A DNA stretch of 64,000 nt from Verrucomicrobiota bacterium (GCA_016716505.1 JADJWF010000001.1:744001-808000), one strand, 5' to 3'; counted from the first letter of the stretch, positions 17,897-28,870 are shown. Made by a program: numbers and translations. The notes: generated from the sequence alone by a model not told the origin.

Positions 17897-20641
17897 TCAG
17901 GCCGGCAGATTCGCGAGCGATTGCTCGACCTGGTTGACCTTGGCTTGCCAGTCGGCCAGCCGCTTTTGGTGCTCCTCGAGAACCTTGGGGGGCACCTTCT
18001 GGGTGAACTGCGGGTTGTCGAGCTTCTCGCGCACTTTGGCGACCTCGGCGCGGGCCTTCTCGAGTTCCTTCGTGAGGCGGGCGCGTTCCGCGGCAAAGTC
18101 AATCAAGCCGGTGAGAGGCAGATAGAGTTCGCCGAGAGAATTGGCCACTCTCGGGGTCCCTTGCGGCGGATTGTAGCCGGGATCCACTCGGATCTGCTCG
18201 GCGTTCAGGAGCAGGCGAAGGACCTCGACCTCCGGTGCCGCCAACGGGCCGGCCGGCTTGAGGACGAAATGGAGCTTCTTGTTGGCCGGCAGATTGAATT
18301 CGCGGCGCCAGTTGCGCCCGAGGCCGACCAGATCGTACTTGGCGGCGGCCAGTTGATCGGCGGCGTCATCGAGTCCCCATGTTTCCTTCTCCGCGTCGCT
18401 CAGAGGCTTCGGCCAGGGGGCAAAAAGGATGCTCTTGCCGCCTTGCGCTTCTGGCATGTCGGCGCTGTAACCCATGCCATGCCACAGCTCCTCGGAGATG
18501 AAGGGAAGGCAGGGGTGGAAGAGGCGCAGCGTGTGGCTGAGCACAAAATCCATGACCGCCAGCGTGTTGGCCTTTTGCGCCGGCGACGCGGACTGCAACG
18601 GCGCTTTGGCCGCCTCGACGTACCAGTCGCAGTACTCGCTCCAGAAGAAGCGGTACAGGGTCTGCGCAATCTCGTTGAAGTGGTACTCAGCGTAGGCGGC
18701 GTTGATCTCGCGGATGGCGCGGTCCAGGCGGAGGAGGATCCATTTGTCGTCGCTGGTGAGCAGCGCGGGATTCATCTCGCCCTGCACCTCGCCGCCCTGC
18801 ATTTGCCGGAAGCGGCAGGCGTTCCAGAGCTTGTTGCAGAAGTTGCGGCCCAGCTCCACGTCCTTCTCGTCGAAGAGCACGTCCTGGCCCAGCGGGGCGC
18901 TGCGCATGGTGCCAAAGCGGAGGGCGTCGGCGCCGTACTTGGCGATGAGTTCGAGCGGGTCGGGCGAATTGCCCAGACTCTTGCTCATCTTGCGACCCAG
19001 CTTGTCGCGGATGATGCCGGTGAAATAGACGTTCCGAAACGGCAGGTCGCCCATGAACTCGTAGCCCGCCATGATCATGCGCGCGACCCAAAAGAAGATG
19101 ATGTCCGGCCCGGTGACGAGATCGGTGGTGGGATAGAACTTCTTGAGCGTGGGCGTCGTCTCCGGCCAACCCATCGTGGCAAACGGCCACAGCCAGGAAC
19201 TGAACCAGGTGTCCAGAACGTCGGGGTCTTGTTCCCAGTTTTCGGGGTCTGGCGGCGGCTCCATGCCGCAGTAGATGTCCGCAGCACGGATTTCGGATTT
19301 CGGATTTCGGATTTCGGATTTTTTGTACCACACCGGCACGCGATGCCCCCACCAAAGCTGCCGGCTGATGCACCAGTCGCGGAGGTTGGTCATCCAGTGC
19401 GAGTAGGTCTTGGCCCAGCGATCTGGATGGAACGCAATGCGGGCTTCCTCGACAGCCTTGGTAGAAGACTCAACCGCCGGATACTTCAAGAACCACTGCT
19501 CGCTCAGATACGGCTCGATGGGCACACCGCTGCGTTGGCTGTGGCCGACGTTGTGGACGTAGTCCTCGACCTTGAGCAGCAGGCCGAGCTTCTCCAACTG
19601 TTCCACCACCGCCTTGCGCGCCTCCGCGCGGTCCAACCCGGCGAAACCGCCGCCCGCTTCGTTGGTCATCCTGCCGTCCGGGCCGATGACGACCGTGAGC
19701 GGAAGGTGGTGGCGCGTGGCCATCGCGTAATCGTTTGGGTCGTGCGCGGGCGTCACCTTCACGCAGCCCGTACCAAACTTCGGGTCCACGAAATCATCCG
19801 CGATGATCGGGATGGGCTTGTTTTGGAGCGGCAGGAGAACCTTCGTTCCGACGAGCCTGGTGTAGCGTTCGTCTTTCGGGTTCACCGCCACCGCTTCGTC
19901 GCCCAGCATCGTCTCGGGCCGGGTCGTGGCCACGATGACGAACTGGTCCGGGATCGGTTGTCCCGCGGCGTCGAGCATCGGATACTTCAAGTGCCAGAGA
20001 TGGCCCTTGGTCTCGGTCATCTCGACTTCCTCATCGGAGAGCGCGGTGCGGGCGGCGGGGTCCCAGTTGACCATGCGTTTGCCGCGATAGATCAGTCCCT
20101 TCTTGTAAAGCTCGACGAAGACCTTCTGCACGCAGCGCGAGTACTCGGGGTCCATCGTGAAGCGCAGGCGCGACCAATCGCACGAGCAGCCGAGTTTCTT
20201 GAGCTGCTGGATGATGATGCCGCCGTGCTTTTCCTTCCAGGCCCAGACATGTTCGAGGAACTTCTCGCGGCCGAGATCGTCGCGGTGCTTCATCTTGCCC
20301 TCTTTGCGGAGGGTCTTCTCGACGACCGCCTGCGTGGCGATGCCGGCGTGGTCGGTGCCCGGCAGCCAGAGGACTTCCTTGCCGTCCATGCGCGCCTTGC
20401 GGGCGAGGATGTCCTGGATGGTGTTGTTCAGGACGTGCCCCATGTGCAGCACCCCGGTGACATTGGGCGGAGGGATCACGATGGAATAGGCGGGCTTCGG
20501 CGAGTCGGCGTTCGCCGTGAAACAGCCCTCCTTTTCCCAGAAGGCATACCACTTCTCTTCGACAGCCTGCGGTTCGTAGGCCTTGGGAATTCCGGCGGTG
20601 CAAGAGTCCGGACCGATTCCCGTGGATGCACTTTCGCTCAT
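17897..20641 (-). CDS. valS: Valyl-tRNA synthetase
   Basis: A 914-residue class I aminoacyl-tRNA synthetase that attaches valine to tRNA-Val. The HIGH motif appears as H-M-G-H (residues 66-69) and the KMSKS motif as K-M-S-K-S near residue 550. The CP1 editing domain lies between them, and the C-terminal coiled-coil arm covers roughly residues 840-905. Length and order match ValS. At about residues 438-450, after [10 protein letters not shown], there is an in-frame insertion reading [11 protein letters not shown], encoded by tandem short repeats. The rest of the protein continues normally, so the enzyme is probably functional. Confidence 0.97.
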   Translation of the reverse strand: MSESASTGIGPDSCTAGIPKAYEPQAVEEKWYAFWEKEGCFTANADSPKPAYSIVIPPPNVTGVLHMGHVLNNTIQDILARKARMDGKEVLWLPGTDHAGIATQAVVEKTLRKEGKMKHRDDLGREKFLEHVWAWKEKHGGIIIQQLKKLGCSCDWSRLRFTMDPEYSRCVQKVFVELYKKGLIYRGKRMVNWDPAARTALSDEEVEMTETKGHLWHLKYPMLDAAGQPIPDQFVIVATTRPETMLGDEAVAVNPKDERYTRLVGTKVLLPLQNKPIPIIADDFVDPKFGTGCVKVTPAHDPNDYAMATRHHLPLTVVIGPDGRMTNEAGGGFAGLDRAEARKAVVEQLEKLGLLLKVEDYVHNVGHSQRSGVPIEPYLSEQWFLKYPAVESSTKAVEEARIAFHPDRWAKTYSHWMTNLRDWCISRQLWWGHRVPVWYKKSEIRNPKSEIRAADIYCGMEPPPDPENWEQDPDVLDTWFSSWLWPFATMGWPETTPTLKKFYPTTDLVTGPDIIFFWVARMIMAGYEFMGDLPFRNVYFTGIIRDKLGRKMSKSLGNSPDPLELIAKYGADALRFGTMRSAPLGQDVLFDEKDVELGRNFCNKLWNACRFRQMQGGEVQGEMNPALLTSDDKWILLRLDRAIREINAAYAEYHFNEIAQTLYRFFWSEYCDWYVEAAKAPLQSASPAQKANTLAVMDFVLSHTLRLFHPCLPFISEELWHGMGYSADMPEAQGGKSILFAPWPKPLSDAEKETWGLDDAADQLAAAKYDLVGLGRNWRREFNLPANKKLHFVLKPAGPLAAPEVEVLRLLLNAEQIRVDPGYNPPQGTPRVANSLGELYLPLTGLIDFAAERARLTKELEKARAEVAKVREKLDNPQFTQKVPPKVLEEHQKRLADWQAKVNQVEQSLANLPA
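19288..19326. repeat. Tandem short repeat inserted in valS
   Basis: The unit GGATTTC (with the alternating spacing that gives GGATTTCGGATTTCGG) is repeated about five times. On the minus strand it codes for repeated S-E-I-R-N-P-K within ValS. Such simple repeats occur in coding and non-coding DNA of several Verrucomicrobia and Planctomycetes (general knowledge). It lies in a surface loop between the catalytic core and the D-V-L-D-T-W-F-S-S segment. Confidence 0.8.
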
Positions 20642-20764
20642 GTCAACGTCCCGCCACCCTAGCGAACGGTGGGTCGCCTTGGCAACTGGCGCGGGTCGCG
20701 GTGGGGATTCCTTGCGGAATTCCTTTGCCCGGCGGGATGATTCTTCGGCAGTTTTCCGGAAACA

Positions 20765-22477
20765 ATGATCCCATTCGAACGTTTAGTGGCCGCGGCACGG
20801 CTAGGCTTCCCGGTAGTCGCTCTGACGGTTGCCCCGCTCAATGCCTCTGACCTTCGGCCCATCCCTGAAACCGACCTCGCCAAGATCCACGCCGCGTTGC
20901 CGGCCCAAGCCAGCGCCGCGCCGCAAAAGCCCCGCAAACTGCTGCTCTTCGTCCACAATGTTGGCTACGGCGGGCATCCCTCCGCCGAGTACGCGAACCA
21001 CGCCTTCACCCTCATGGGCGAGAAGACCGGCGCCTTCCAGGCGGTGGTCAGCCGCGATCCCGAGGTGTTCCGTCGCGAAAGCTTGAAGCAGTTCGATGCC
21101 GTGTTCATCAACAACTGCGTCGGCAACCTGTTCACGGACCCCGAGCTGCGTCCGAACCTGGTCGAGTTCGTCACCGGCGGCGGGGGACTGTTGGGTGTCC
21201 ACGGTACGACGGTGGCGTTTACGCAGTGGCCAGGCGCGGTCGAGGACTGGCCGGAGTTCGGCTACATGATCGGTGCGCGCGGCGCGAATCATCGCGAGAG
21301 CACGGAGCACGTGTTCATCAAGCTCGACGATCCCGGCCACCCGGTGAACGCCGTCTTTGGCGGCGAGGGCTGGGATTTCCGCGACGAATTCTTCCGGGTG
21401 GGCGACCCGTACTCGCGGCGGCGGGTGCGGGTGCTCTTCAGCATAGACACGGAAAAGACCGACCTGAAGCAGGGGCGGGCGTTCGGTCAGCTTGAGCGCG
21501 CGGACAACGATTTCGCGCTGGCCTGGCTCCGCAGCTATGGGCGGGGCCGGACGTTCTATTGCACCATCGCGCATAATCCGTACGTGTTCTGGGATGCGCG
21601 GCTGCTTCGCTTTTACCTCGACGCGATTCAGTTTGCGCTCGGCGATCTGCCCGCGCCCACCACTGCGAGTGCCTGGCTGACCCCGGCGCTGCGCGCGCAG
21701 GAAAAGCTCGGCTGGCGGCTGGGCGTGGAGGCCTACACGTTCCACCGGGTCAGTTTCTTCGAAACGGTGGACCGCGCGGCAAAGCTGGGGCTGCCCTTTG
21801 TCGGCGGCTTGAGCTTCCAGAAGGTCAGCGCCGAGATCCCGAAAAATTTCGAGCCCGGCCTCAGTGACGATGAACTGCGCGCGATTCGCCTCAAGCTCGC
21901 CGACGCCGGCGTGCGTCTGCTGACGTTTTACCTTCAGGAAATTCCCGGCGACGAAGCCGGCTGCCGGAAGGTGTTTGAGTTTGGCCGCAAGCTGGGCATC
22001 GAGACGTTCATGACCGAGCCCAAGGTCGAGTCGCTGGACGTAATCGAACGCTTCGCCGACGAGTACGGCATCAACGTGGCGCTGCACAACCACGACCAGA
22101 AGGCGTCGCCGCATTACTGGAGCCCGGACGCCATCTTGAAGGTCTGCGCCGGCCGCGGATCGCGCATCGGTGCGGCGGCCGATGTCGGCTATTGGATGCG
22201 GGCCGGGATTGATCCGGTCGAGGGCATCCGCAAACTGGGCGCGCGGCTCATCACGCTCCAGATGCATGATCTGAACGAGATTTCGCCGCAGGGGTCGGAT
22301 GTGCCGTGGGGCACGGGCCAAGGGCGTTCCGGGGAAATCTTCCGCGAAATCCACCGGCTCGGCCTCCGGCCCACGATGATCGGCCTCGAGTACTCCAAAG
22401 ACTTCGACAACAACCTGGAGGCCGTGGCGCAGTGCGTGAACTACTTCAATCAGCTCACGCTGGAACTGGTCCGGTGA
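20765..22477 (+). CDS. ThuA-like domain fused to sugar phosphate isomerase/epimerase
   Basis: A 570-residue two-domain protein. Residues about 55-290 form a ThuA-like (trehalose-utilisation/GATase1-like) domain with [11 protein letters not shown] near the start and [11 protein letters not shown] in the middle. Residues about 310-570 are a xylose-isomerase-like TIM barrel: H-N-H-D near residue 440 and an E-Y-S-K-D segment near the end supply plausible metal ligands. Both domain types are common in sugar catabolism of this phylum, but the fusion is worth noting. The N-terminus is weakly hydrophobic, so export is possible. Substrate unknown. Confidence 0.8.
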   Translation: MIPFERLVAAARLGFPVVALTVAPLNASDLRPIPETDLAKIHAALPAQASAAPQKPRKLLLFVHNVGYGGHPSAEYANHAFTLMGEKTGAFQAVVSRDPEVFRRESLKQFDAVFINNCVGNLFTDPELRPNLVEFVTGGGGLLGVHGTTVAFTQWPGAVEDWPEFGYMIGARGANHRESTEHVFIKLDDPGHPVNAVFGGEGWDFRDEFFRVGDPYSRRRVRVLFSIDTEKTDLKQGRAFGQLERADNDFALAWLRSYGRGRTFYCTIAHNPYVFWDARLLRFYLDAIQFALGDLPAPTTASAWLTPALRAQEKLGWRLGVEAYTFHRVSFFETVDRAAKLGLPFVGGLSFQKVSAEIPKNFEPGLSDDELRAIRLKLADAGVRLLTFYLQEIPGDEAGCRKVFEFGRKLGIETFMTEPKVESLDVIERFADEYGINVALHNHDQKASPHYWSPDAILKVCAGRGSRIGAAADVGYWMRAGIDPVEGIRKLGARLITLQMHDLNEISPQGSDVPWGTGQGRSGEIFREIHRLGLRPTMIGLEYSKDFDNNLEAVAQCVNYFNQLTLELVR

Positions 22478-22675
22478 CCCGACTGTGAGCAGGGGCCAAC
22501 CGCGGAGGCCTCGTCCAACGGCACCGTGGAGTTATCCGCAGTGCGCTTTGCTGCCGGGCTTGCATTTTTCCCGGCAGCGGCCTGGCTGGTTACTGCGATC
22601 CGCGAAGCGCCCGGACTTCGCGCTTGAAATAGGGGGTGCCTTGGGGCGCAATCCCGACGGGCGAAATATTCCGTT

Positions 22676-23143
22676 ATGACTCTGGGTGACATCCTGCAGC
22701 CGGACAACATCGTACCAAATCTCGTGGGGACCGACCGCTGGCAGGTCATCGAAGAATTGGTGGACCACCTCGTCCGGTGCGGGCGCATTCAACCACAGCA
22801 CCGCGACGCGATCGCGGCCGTGGTCAAGAAGCGCGAACTTTCGATGAGCACCGGGATCGGGTTTGGCATCGGCATTCCCCACGCCTCCACGGATCTGATC
22901 GCGGATGTCGTCGGCGTGCTGGGGCGCTCGATAAAGGGGGCTGACTTCGAAGCGCTGGACAATCAACCGGTGACCTTGGTGATGCTGTTCCTCGTGCCCC
23001 AGGGGCAGTTTCAGAAACATCTGCACACGTTGGCCGACATCGCGAAAATGCTGCACCGGAAGGAACTGCGACAGGCGCTGGAAACTGCTCCCGACGCCGC
23101 CGCCATGTACGCCGTCATCAAGGCGTACTCGGGGCAACGCTGA
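22676..23143 (+). CDS. PTS EIIA (fructose/nitrogen type) domain protein
   Basis: A 155-residue single-domain PTS IIA protein of the fructose/PtsN class. The phosphorylatable His lies in G-I-G-I-P-H-A (about residue 66) and the typical V-M-L-F-L-V-P segment follows near residue 102. With no EIIB or EIIC gene beside it, a regulatory role like PtsN is more likely than sugar transport. It lies between the ThuA fusion gene and argS on the same strand. Confidence 0.85.
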   Translation: MTLGDILQPDNIVPNLVGTDRWQVIEELVDHLVRCGRIQPQHRDAIAAVVKKRELSMSTGIGFGIGIPHASTDLIADVVGVLGRSIKGADFEALDNQPVTLVMLFLVPQGQFQKHLHTLADIAKMLHRKELRQALETAPDAAAMYAVIKAYSGQR

Positions 23144-23202
23144 TCACCGGATTCGCTCGCGTCTGCTTTCCGCGCCCCGTTCGCTTCCGGAATCTGCTTT
23201 TC

Positions 23203-24954
23203 ATGCTGCACCTTGTCCTTGAATCGCGGCTTCGGGAGGCCGTTGGCAACGTCATTCCTGACGCTGATCTTCCCGCGATTCGCGTTCGCCCGTGTCCCGA
23301 TCCCCGCTTTGGCGACTACCAAACCAACGCCCTGATGGGCTTGGCGAAGGCGCGGCGGCTCAACCCCCGCCAGCTCGCCGCCGAGGTCATCGCGCGTCTC
23401 GATGTGCGCGCGTGGTGCGATTCAGTCGAGGTGGCCGGAGCGGGCTTTCTCAATTTTCGCGTTTCACCCTCCGCGCTTGCCACCGTCCTCCGGGAAGTGC
23501 TGGCGGAGGGCCGGCCGCTGGTGCCTCGGGCCGATCCGATTCGCACGGTGGTCCTGGATTTCAGTTCGCCAAACGTGGCCAAGCCCATGCATGTGGGCCA
23601 CATCCGCTCCACGATTCTCGGCGACTGTCTGGCGCGGACGCTCCGCCTGCTGGGGCACCGGGTGATTACCGACAACCACATTGGCGACTGGGGGACGCAG
23701 TTCGGCATGTTGTTGGTGGGCTGGAAACGCATCTTGGATCGCGACGCGTTGGCCGCCGACCCGCTGCGCGAACTGGAGCGGATTTACCGGGAGATCAACG
23801 CGCGTTGTGATCCAGAAAAGGAGGGGTTTGACCCGGCTCTCCTCGAATCGGCCCGGGCCGAGTTGGTCAAACTGCAGGCCGGCGATTCGGAAAACCTCGA
23901 GATCTGGCGGGAGATGCAGCGGCTTTCGCAAGCCCAGTTCGATGCGATCTATACGCGACTCGGCGTGCGGTTCGACCACACGCTGGGCGAGAGCTTTTAC
24001 AATCCGCGCCTTCCAGCCGTGGTCGAGGACCTCCGGGCGCGAGGCATTGCCCGCGAAAGCGAGGGCGCGATCGTGGTCTTCTTCGATGATCATCCGGAAC
24101 TGAAGGACGCCCCGACGATCGTCCAGAAACGGGACGGAGGGTTCAACTACGCGACGACCGACCTGGCCACGCTGGCCTATCGGGTCGAAACCTGGCAACC
24201 GCAGGAGATCATTTACGTCACGGACGGTCGCCAGCAGTTGCATTTCAAACAGGTCTTTGAAGCCTTCCGACGCTGGAAGCCGGACGTCGCCGTCACGCTG
24301 GCGCATGTCTGGTTCGGCTCCATTCTGGGCGAGGACAACAAGCCCCTGAAGACGCGAGCGGGCGATACGGTGAAGCTGGCCGACCTGCTGGACGAGGCTG
24401 AGGAACGGGCCCTCCAAGTGGTGACGGAGAAGAATCCCGATCTGTCCGAAGCCGAGAGGCGTGAGATTGCGCGGATCGTCGGTATCGGCGCGGTCAAGTA
24501 TCAGGATCTCCTGCCGAATCGTCAGAGCGACTACGTCTTCAGTTGGTCAAAGATGCTTGCCCTGAGCGGCAACACGGCGCCGTACCTCCAGTATGCCTAC
24601 GCCCGCATCCGGAGCATTTTCCGCAAACAGGCGGAGCAGGACCCTGAAAACCGCTGGGAACCTTCCGGGGCGGTTGCCTTCGAACTGACCACCCCGGAGG
24701 AACTCCGGCTTGCCAAACATCTCCTCAACTTCGGGATCGTCGTCGAGATGGTGGCAGACGAATACCGGCCGAATTACCTCTGCAACTACCTGTTCGAGCT
24801 CGCCGGCCACTTCACCGGGTTCTACGAGGCGTGCCCGGTCTTGAAGGCGGAGGGGCGGCAGCGTGCCAGCCGCCTCGCGCTGTGTGAAATCACCGCGCGC
24901 GTTTTGCAGCAGGGACTGAACCTGCTCGGCATCGAAACGGCCGAGCGAATGTAG
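23203..24954 (+). CDS. argS: Arginyl-tRNA synthetase
   Basis: A 583-residue class I synthetase charging tRNA-Arg. The N-terminal Add-1 domain (about residues 1-110) recognises the tRNA. The HIGH-equivalent motif is H-V-G-H in S-P-N-V-A-K-P-M-H-V-G-H-I-R-S-T (about residues 124-139). A K-T-R-A-G element near residue 385 replaces KMSKS, as in most ArgS. A DALR anticodon-binding domain ends the protein. Length is normal. Confidence 0.96.
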   Translation: MLHLVLESRLREAVGNVIPDADLPAIRVRPCPDPRFGDYQTNALMGLAKARRLNPRQLAAEVIARLDVRAWCDSVEVAGAGFLNFRVSPSALATVLREVLAEGRPLVPRADPIRTVVLDFSSPNVAKPMHVGHIRSTILGDCLARTLRLLGHRVITDNHIGDWGTQFGMLLVGWKRILDRDALAADPLRELERIYREINARCDPEKEGFDPALLESARAELVKLQAGDSENLEIWREMQRLSQAQFDAIYTRLGVRFDHTLGESFYNPRLPAVVEDLRARGIARESEGAIVVFFDDHPELKDAPTIVQKRDGGFNYATTDLATLAYRVETWQPQEIIYVTDGRQQLHFKQVFEAFRRWKPDVAVTLAHVWFGSILGEDNKPLKTRAGDTVKLADLLDEAEERALQVVTEKNPDLSEAERREIARIVGIGAVKYQDLLPNRQSDYVFSWSKMLALSGNTAPYLQYAYARIRSIFRKQAEQDPENRWEPSGAVAFELTTPEELRLAKHLLNFGIVVEMVADEYRPNYLCNYLFELAGHFTGFYEACPVLKAEGRQRASRLALCEITARVLQQGLNLLGIETAERM

Positions 24955-25021
24955 CCTTTTCGAAACGGCAGTTGCCGCGGCCGCTGGGCCGGGCCTATGC
25001 TCCGGTTTGCGGAGTGGTTCG

Positions 25022-25384
25022 ATGCAGATTCACCTTTTGAAATCCAAGCTTCACCGCGCCCGGGTTACCGGCGCGAACGTCAACTACGAGGGAAGCCTCA
25101 CCATCGCCAGGGACCTGATGGACAAGGCGGGCTTGGTAGCGTACGAGCGCATTCTGTGCGGCAACACCGCCAACGGCGCGCGGTTTGAGACGTACGCGAT
25201 TCCTGGTGAGCCGGGCTCCGGAGCCATCATCCTGAATGGCGCCGTGGCGCACCTGGGCAAGGTGGGCGACTCCATCACCATCATGAGCTACGCCATCGTC
25301 GAAGCGGCCGACGCCGCCCGGTGGCAGCCGCGCGTCATTGTCTTGGACGCCCACAATCGCATCGTGACGGAGCGCGGCATCTGA
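25022..25384 (+). CDS. panD: Aspartate 1-decarboxylase (pyruvoyl enzyme precursor)
   Basis: A 120-residue zymogen that makes beta-alanine for pantothenate/CoA synthesis. The self-cleavage site is G24-S25 in N-Y-E-G-S-L-T; Ser25 becomes the pyruvoyl group. The conserved N-G-A-R-F-E-T-Y and L-N-G-A-V-A-H-L segments follow. I chose the ATG at 25022 (M-Q-I-H-L-L-K-S-K) because it places Ser at position 25 as in characterised PanD and has GGAG about ten bases upstream; an ATG 15 bp earlier is less likely. Confidence 0.95.
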   Translation: MQIHLLKSKLHRARVTGANVNYEGSLTIARDLMDKAGLVAYERILCGNTANGARFETYAIPGEPGSGAIILNGAVAHLGKVGDSITIMSYAIVEAADAARWQPRVIVLDAHNRIVTERGI

Positions 25385-25402
25385 TCCCAGCCTGCCTCCG
25401 TC

Positions 25403-26521
25403 ATGAAATACACCGCTGCGGAAATCGCTGCCCACTTGCAGGGCGAAGTCGTGGGTGATCCTGCGCTTCTGCTCACCGGCTTCGCCCGCGCCGACCTCGC
25501 CCGTCCCGGCGACCTGACTTTCGCCGAGAACGAAAAGTACTTCACCCGCGCCGTCGAGAGCGCGGCGTCGGCGGTCCTCGTTGGCAGCGGATTCAACTCC
25601 GCCGCCAAGACCCTGATTCGCGTGGCGAATCCGCGGGTGGCCTTTGCCCGGGTGCTGCCGCTGTTCTTCCCAGAGCGTGCCTTTGCCCCAGGTGTCCATC
25701 CCACGGCTCTGATTGCTGCGTCTGCGCAGATAGATCCCTCCGCCCACGTGGGGCCCTACGTTGTCATCGGGGAACGGGTTGTCGTGGGCCCACGGTGCGT
25801 CCTCGAAGGTGGCGACCACATCGGGGACGACTGCTCCTTGGGGGAGGGCTGCCACCTGTTTCCGCAGGTGACGTTGTACCCTCGATGCCAGCTTGGCGCG
25901 CGGGTCCGGTTGCACGCCGGGGTGGTCGTGGGCTCGGATGGCTTCGGCTATGTATTCGACGCGGGGCGGCATCTGAAGGTCGCACAGATTGGCAATGTCA
26001 TCATCCACGACGACGTCGAGATCGGTGCCAATTCGACGGTGGACCGGGGCGCGCTGGGGCCCACCATCATCGGTCGCGGTACGAAAATAGACAACCTGGT
26101 CCAGGTCGCGCACAACGTTGTCATCGGCGAGCATTGCATCCTCGTGTCCCAAGTTGGCATTTCCGGCAGCACGACCCTCGGCAACTACGTGACCCTGGCT
26201 GGACAAGTGGGCCTGGTGGGTCACCTGAAGATCGGCGACCGGGTAACCGTGGGCGGCAAGTCTGGCGTCATGCACAACATCCCGGCGGGTGAGTCGTGGT
26301 TCGGCTACCCGGCCCAACCGGACCGGCAGGCCAAGCGCATGATCGTCGCGCGCGACCGCGTGCCAGAACTGATCCGCCGCATGGCCGACTTGGAACGTGA
26401 GCTGGCTGCCTTGAAGCGTGCCATCGCGGAGCGGACTGGCGACGTGCCGGCGGACTCCAGCACGCCGGCGTCCGCTGGTGACGCGGTTGACGCGACGCCC
26501 TCCGAGCCACCGCGGGCGTGA
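25403..26521 (+). CDS. lpxD: UDP-3-O-acylglucosamine N-acyltransferase
   Basis: A 372-residue lipid A biosynthesis acyltransferase. The N-terminal uridine-binding domain covers about residues 1-95. A left-handed beta-helix of hexapeptide repeats follows, with the catalytic His in V-Q-V-A-H-N (about residue 236), and a C-terminal helix follows. The protein ends with about 30 extra Ala/Asp/Pro-rich residues beyond the usual 340-residue length. It lies 18 bp after panD. Its presence implies a lipopolysaccharide-bearing, Gram-negative-type envelope. Confidence 0.95.
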   Translation: MKYTAAEIAAHLQGEVVGDPALLLTGFARADLARPGDLTFAENEKYFTRAVESAASAVLVGSGFNSAAKTLIRVANPRVAFARVLPLFFPERAFAPGVHPTALIAASAQIDPSAHVGPYVVIGERVVVGPRCVLEGGDHIGDDCSLGEGCHLFPQVTLYPRCQLGARVRLHAGVVVGSDGFGYVFDAGRHLKVAQIGNVIIHDDVEIGANSTVDRGALGPTIIGRGTKIDNLVQVAHNVVIGEHCILVSQVGISGSTTLGNYVTLAGQVGLVGHLKIGDRVTVGGKSGVMHNIPAGESWFGYPAQPDRQAKRMIVARDRVPELIRRMADLERELAALKRAIAERTGDVPADSSTPASAGDAVDATPSEPPRA

Positions 26522-26570
26522 ACTGCGGTACGCGAAAGCGATCGCGTGGCCAGCGTTGCCGGAGCCGGCC

Positions 26571-26870
26571 TTATCCGCGCAAGCGGACAATCGTGGCTCC
26601 ACTGCCGCTGAAGAGCGCGTGATCCAGGTGGAACTCGATCACCGCCGGATGCTTGGCCAGCAAGGCGTGGACGGTTTGTTTCAGGGCACCAATGCCCTTG
26701 CCATGGATGATGCGCACCTCACGAATGCCCGCGCGCTGGCACTCCTCCAGGTAGTCAAGCACCAGTGGCTTGATGTCCCTCGGGCGGAACGGGTGCAGGT
26801 CGAGGACACCGTCAACAGGCAAGGAGACCGGCTCCCCTTCCGCCGCTGGCAACTCTGCGGGGTCGGTCAT
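26571..26870 (-). CDS. Smr-domain protein
   Basis: A 99-residue protein that is essentially one Smr domain. The D-L-H (D-L-H-P-F-R-P, about residues 24-30) and the H-G-K-G-I-G-A-L-K loop (about residues 56-64) are the two signature motifs. Smr domains act as nucleases or nucleic-acid binders, and short stand-alone versions are widespread. Its start overlaps the stop of the upstream epimerase gene by 4 bp (ATGA). Confidence 0.9.
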   Translation of the reverse strand: MTDPAELPAAEGEPVSLPVDGVLDLHPFRPRDIKPLVLDYLEECQRAGIREVRIIHGKGIGALKQTVHALLAKHPAVIEFHLDHALFSGSGATIVRLRG

Positions 26871-27817
26871 GCTGCCAGATTGGCCTGTGCCAGGGCCTTT
26901 CGCAGGGCGCCGATGGTCGCCGCACAGGCGGCTTCATTGTCCAAATTGTTCAACGCCTGGTTAAACGGTTCGGCGCGAACCGGCCCGTCAAACCCGATGT
27001 GCGCCAGGGCACGGAGGAAGATCGCGACGGGAATGACCCCCGTGGCCGCCGGCAGCTCGCGGCGGCCGTCCTGCTGCTGATCTTTCGCCACGCTGGCTGG
27101 AGCGTCGTTCAGGTCCGCCGCCACCACGTCTTCCGGTCGCAGCGCCAGCAGTTCGTCCTCCGTATCGCCGGCCTGCCACCAATGCCAGGAATCCAGCACC
27201 ACACCGACGTTGCCGGTGCCGATCTCGGCTATCAGCTCGCGCGTCTCGGCGAGGGAGTGGATGAAGGGGTGGCGTGCCCGCACGCGTGACGAAATGGTGC
27301 CCACGTATTCCAAGCCCAGCCGGAGATCGTGATCGCGCAGAACTTCCGCCACAGCCCGCAAACGCCGCCGATGGAGGTCGAAGTTTTGGCGGTAGGTCAG
27401 GGAACCGTGGGCGGGTGACAACCAGGTGCCGACCCGCTCAACGCCAGCCCGCTGGAACGCCGGCGCCTGCGTCGCGAGTTGTTTCAACCCCTCGTTGAAC
27501 CTCTCGTCGCTGCCGCGGAAATCCACGGGCATCCCTGCCGCGCCCCAGACCAGCCGTTTCTCGCGGAGGAGCGCGACCATCGCCTCCAGTTCGGTGGCGG
27601 TCAGCCGGGCCAAGTCGCCCCCGTAAGGTTCGACGGCCTCAAACCCATGCCGGGCCGCCAACTCGATGGCTTCCCGTTGGCTCACTCCCACCCCGATGCT
27701 GCCGGGACTAAGGCTCAAGGTGAATTTCCGACGAAGACTGCCATCCGCGGCGACGCCGGCGAGACCGAGGCCGACGCTGGCAGCAACGCTGTTGAACAAG
27801 AACTGGCGACGGTTCAT
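26867..27817 (-). CDS. Tat-exported sugar phosphate isomerase/epimerase
   Basis: A 316-residue xylose-isomerase-like TIM-barrel protein. It starts M-N-R-R-Q-F-L-F-N-S, a Tat-type twin-arginine leader followed by a hydrophobic stretch (about residues 10-25). Barrel motifs include G-L-E-Y-V-G near residue 155 and V-V-L-D-S-W-H-W near residue 195, which supply metal-binding Glu, Asp and His. Such proteins epimerise or dehydrate sugars; the specific substrate is not visible. The upstream extension to 27862 is not needed, since the Tat leader fixes the start at 27817. Confidence 0.85.
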   Translation of the reverse strand: MNRRQFLFNSVAASVGLGLAGVAADGSLRRKFTLSLSPGSIGVGVSQREAIELAARHGFEAVEPYGGDLARLTATELEAMVALLREKRLVWGAAGMPVDFRGSDERFNEGLKQLATQAPAFQRAGVERVGTWLSPAHGSLTYRQNFDLHRRRLRAVAEVLRDHDLRLGLEYVGTISSRVRARHPFIHSLAETRELIAEIGTGNVGVVLDSWHWWQAGDTEDELLALRPEDVVAADLNDAPASVAKDQQQDGRRELPAATGVIPVAIFLRALAHIGFDGPVRAEPFNQALNNLDNEAACAATIGALRKALAQANLAA

Positions 27818-28060
27818 AGGGCAGAGTGGTGACCAGTGATCATTGGATGCCCGGGCTGCCATACTGTCTCGTGCCAGCCAACGTCGCGCGGGCCGGGGAG
27901 CGAGTCAACCTTTGCGTCACGGCCGAAAAAGTGCCTGTCCGGAACGACGGCGGACGAAGCCAGCATGGCCGCCGTTTCAGCGAGTCATCGGCATGAGCGA
28001 GTGCCGGCGCTGCGACGGCTTCGGACTCGCCTCCGAGGCGGGACCGCGTAGATTCGCGCC

Positions 28061-28870
28061 GTGAACCGCCGTGAATTCCTCGGGACGCTGGCCGCGGCCG
28101 CCACCAGCCGGACGTTTGCCGCCCGGATCCCGGCGGCAGTTTTTCAGCCGGTGGTGGTCGCCCATCGCGGAGAGCACTCGCACGCCCCGGAGAATTCGCT
28201 CCAGGCGATCGAACTGGCCATCCGCGGAGGCGCGGACTACGTGGAACTCGACGTGCGGCGGACACGCGACGGCGAGCATGTCCTGATGCATGACGCGACG
28301 GTGGACCGAACAACCACGGGTCACGGGCCGGTGGCCGACCTCGACTGGAGCGACATCGGGAAGTTGCGGTTGAAATACGGTGGGCAACCGGACCAGGCCG
28401 AGATGGTTCCCCGGCTGTCGGACGCTCTCCCGCGGCTGCGGGGCCGGGCGGGCCTGTATCTTGACTTCAAGGACGGTGCGCGGGAGGTGGTCGCCCGGTT
28501 GCTGCGCGAAGCGGCGATGACCGAGCGGACGGTGGTGTACGACCGGCTCGGGAATGAGGCGGCGTGGCGAAAGGTGGCGCCCGAACTGCCCCTCATGGTC
28601 AGTCCGGCTCTCGAGGACCTGACGGACCAGGGGCTCACGCGGCTCAAGCAGCGATATCCGGTCGAGATCCTTGACGGGCCGGCATCGGCGTACACGGCCG
28701 CGGCGGTCCGGGCGGCCCAAGCGCACGGATTCCAAGTCTGGCTCGACATTCAGGGGCCGTGGGAAGGTCCGGCGTTCTGGCGGCGGATACTGGCGCTGGG
28801 GGCGGACGGCCTGCAGTCGGACAAGCCCTCCGAGTTGGTGGCCTTCTTGCGGGCGGAAGGACGACGATGA
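28061..28870 (+). CDS. Glycerophosphodiester phosphodiesterase
   Basis: A 269-residue exported GDPD. It starts at GTG (M-N-R-R-E-F-L-G-T, Tat-like twin Arg plus an Ala-rich hydrophobic region). The catalytic H-R-G-E-x-x-x-A-P-E-N-S (about residues 35-46) and E-L-D-V-R-R-T-R-D-G (about residues 62-71) with L-M-H-D are all present. It releases glycerol-3-phosphate from phospholipid head-group diesters. Its stop overlaps the coaE start (ATGA), the first of three coupled overlaps here. Confidence 0.9.
   Translation: MNRREFLGTLAAAATSRTFAARIPAAVFQPVVVAHRGEHSHAPENSLQAIELAIRGGADYVELDVRRTRDGEHVLMHDATVDRTTTGHGPVADLDWSDIGKLRLKYGGQPDQAEMVPRLSDALPRLRGRAGLYLDFKDGAREVVARLLREAAMTERTVVYDRLGNEAAWRKVAPELPLMVSPALEDLTDQGLTRLKQRYPVEILDGPASAYTAAAVRAAQAHGFQVWLDIQGPWEGPAFWRRILALGADGLQSDKPSELVAFLRAEGRR

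Noticed and set aside
17558..20662. Open frame of over 1000 codons on the plus strand across the valS gene
   Set aside because: The minus strand carries a complete valyl-tRNA synthetase with all motifs; the plus-strand product has no family features.
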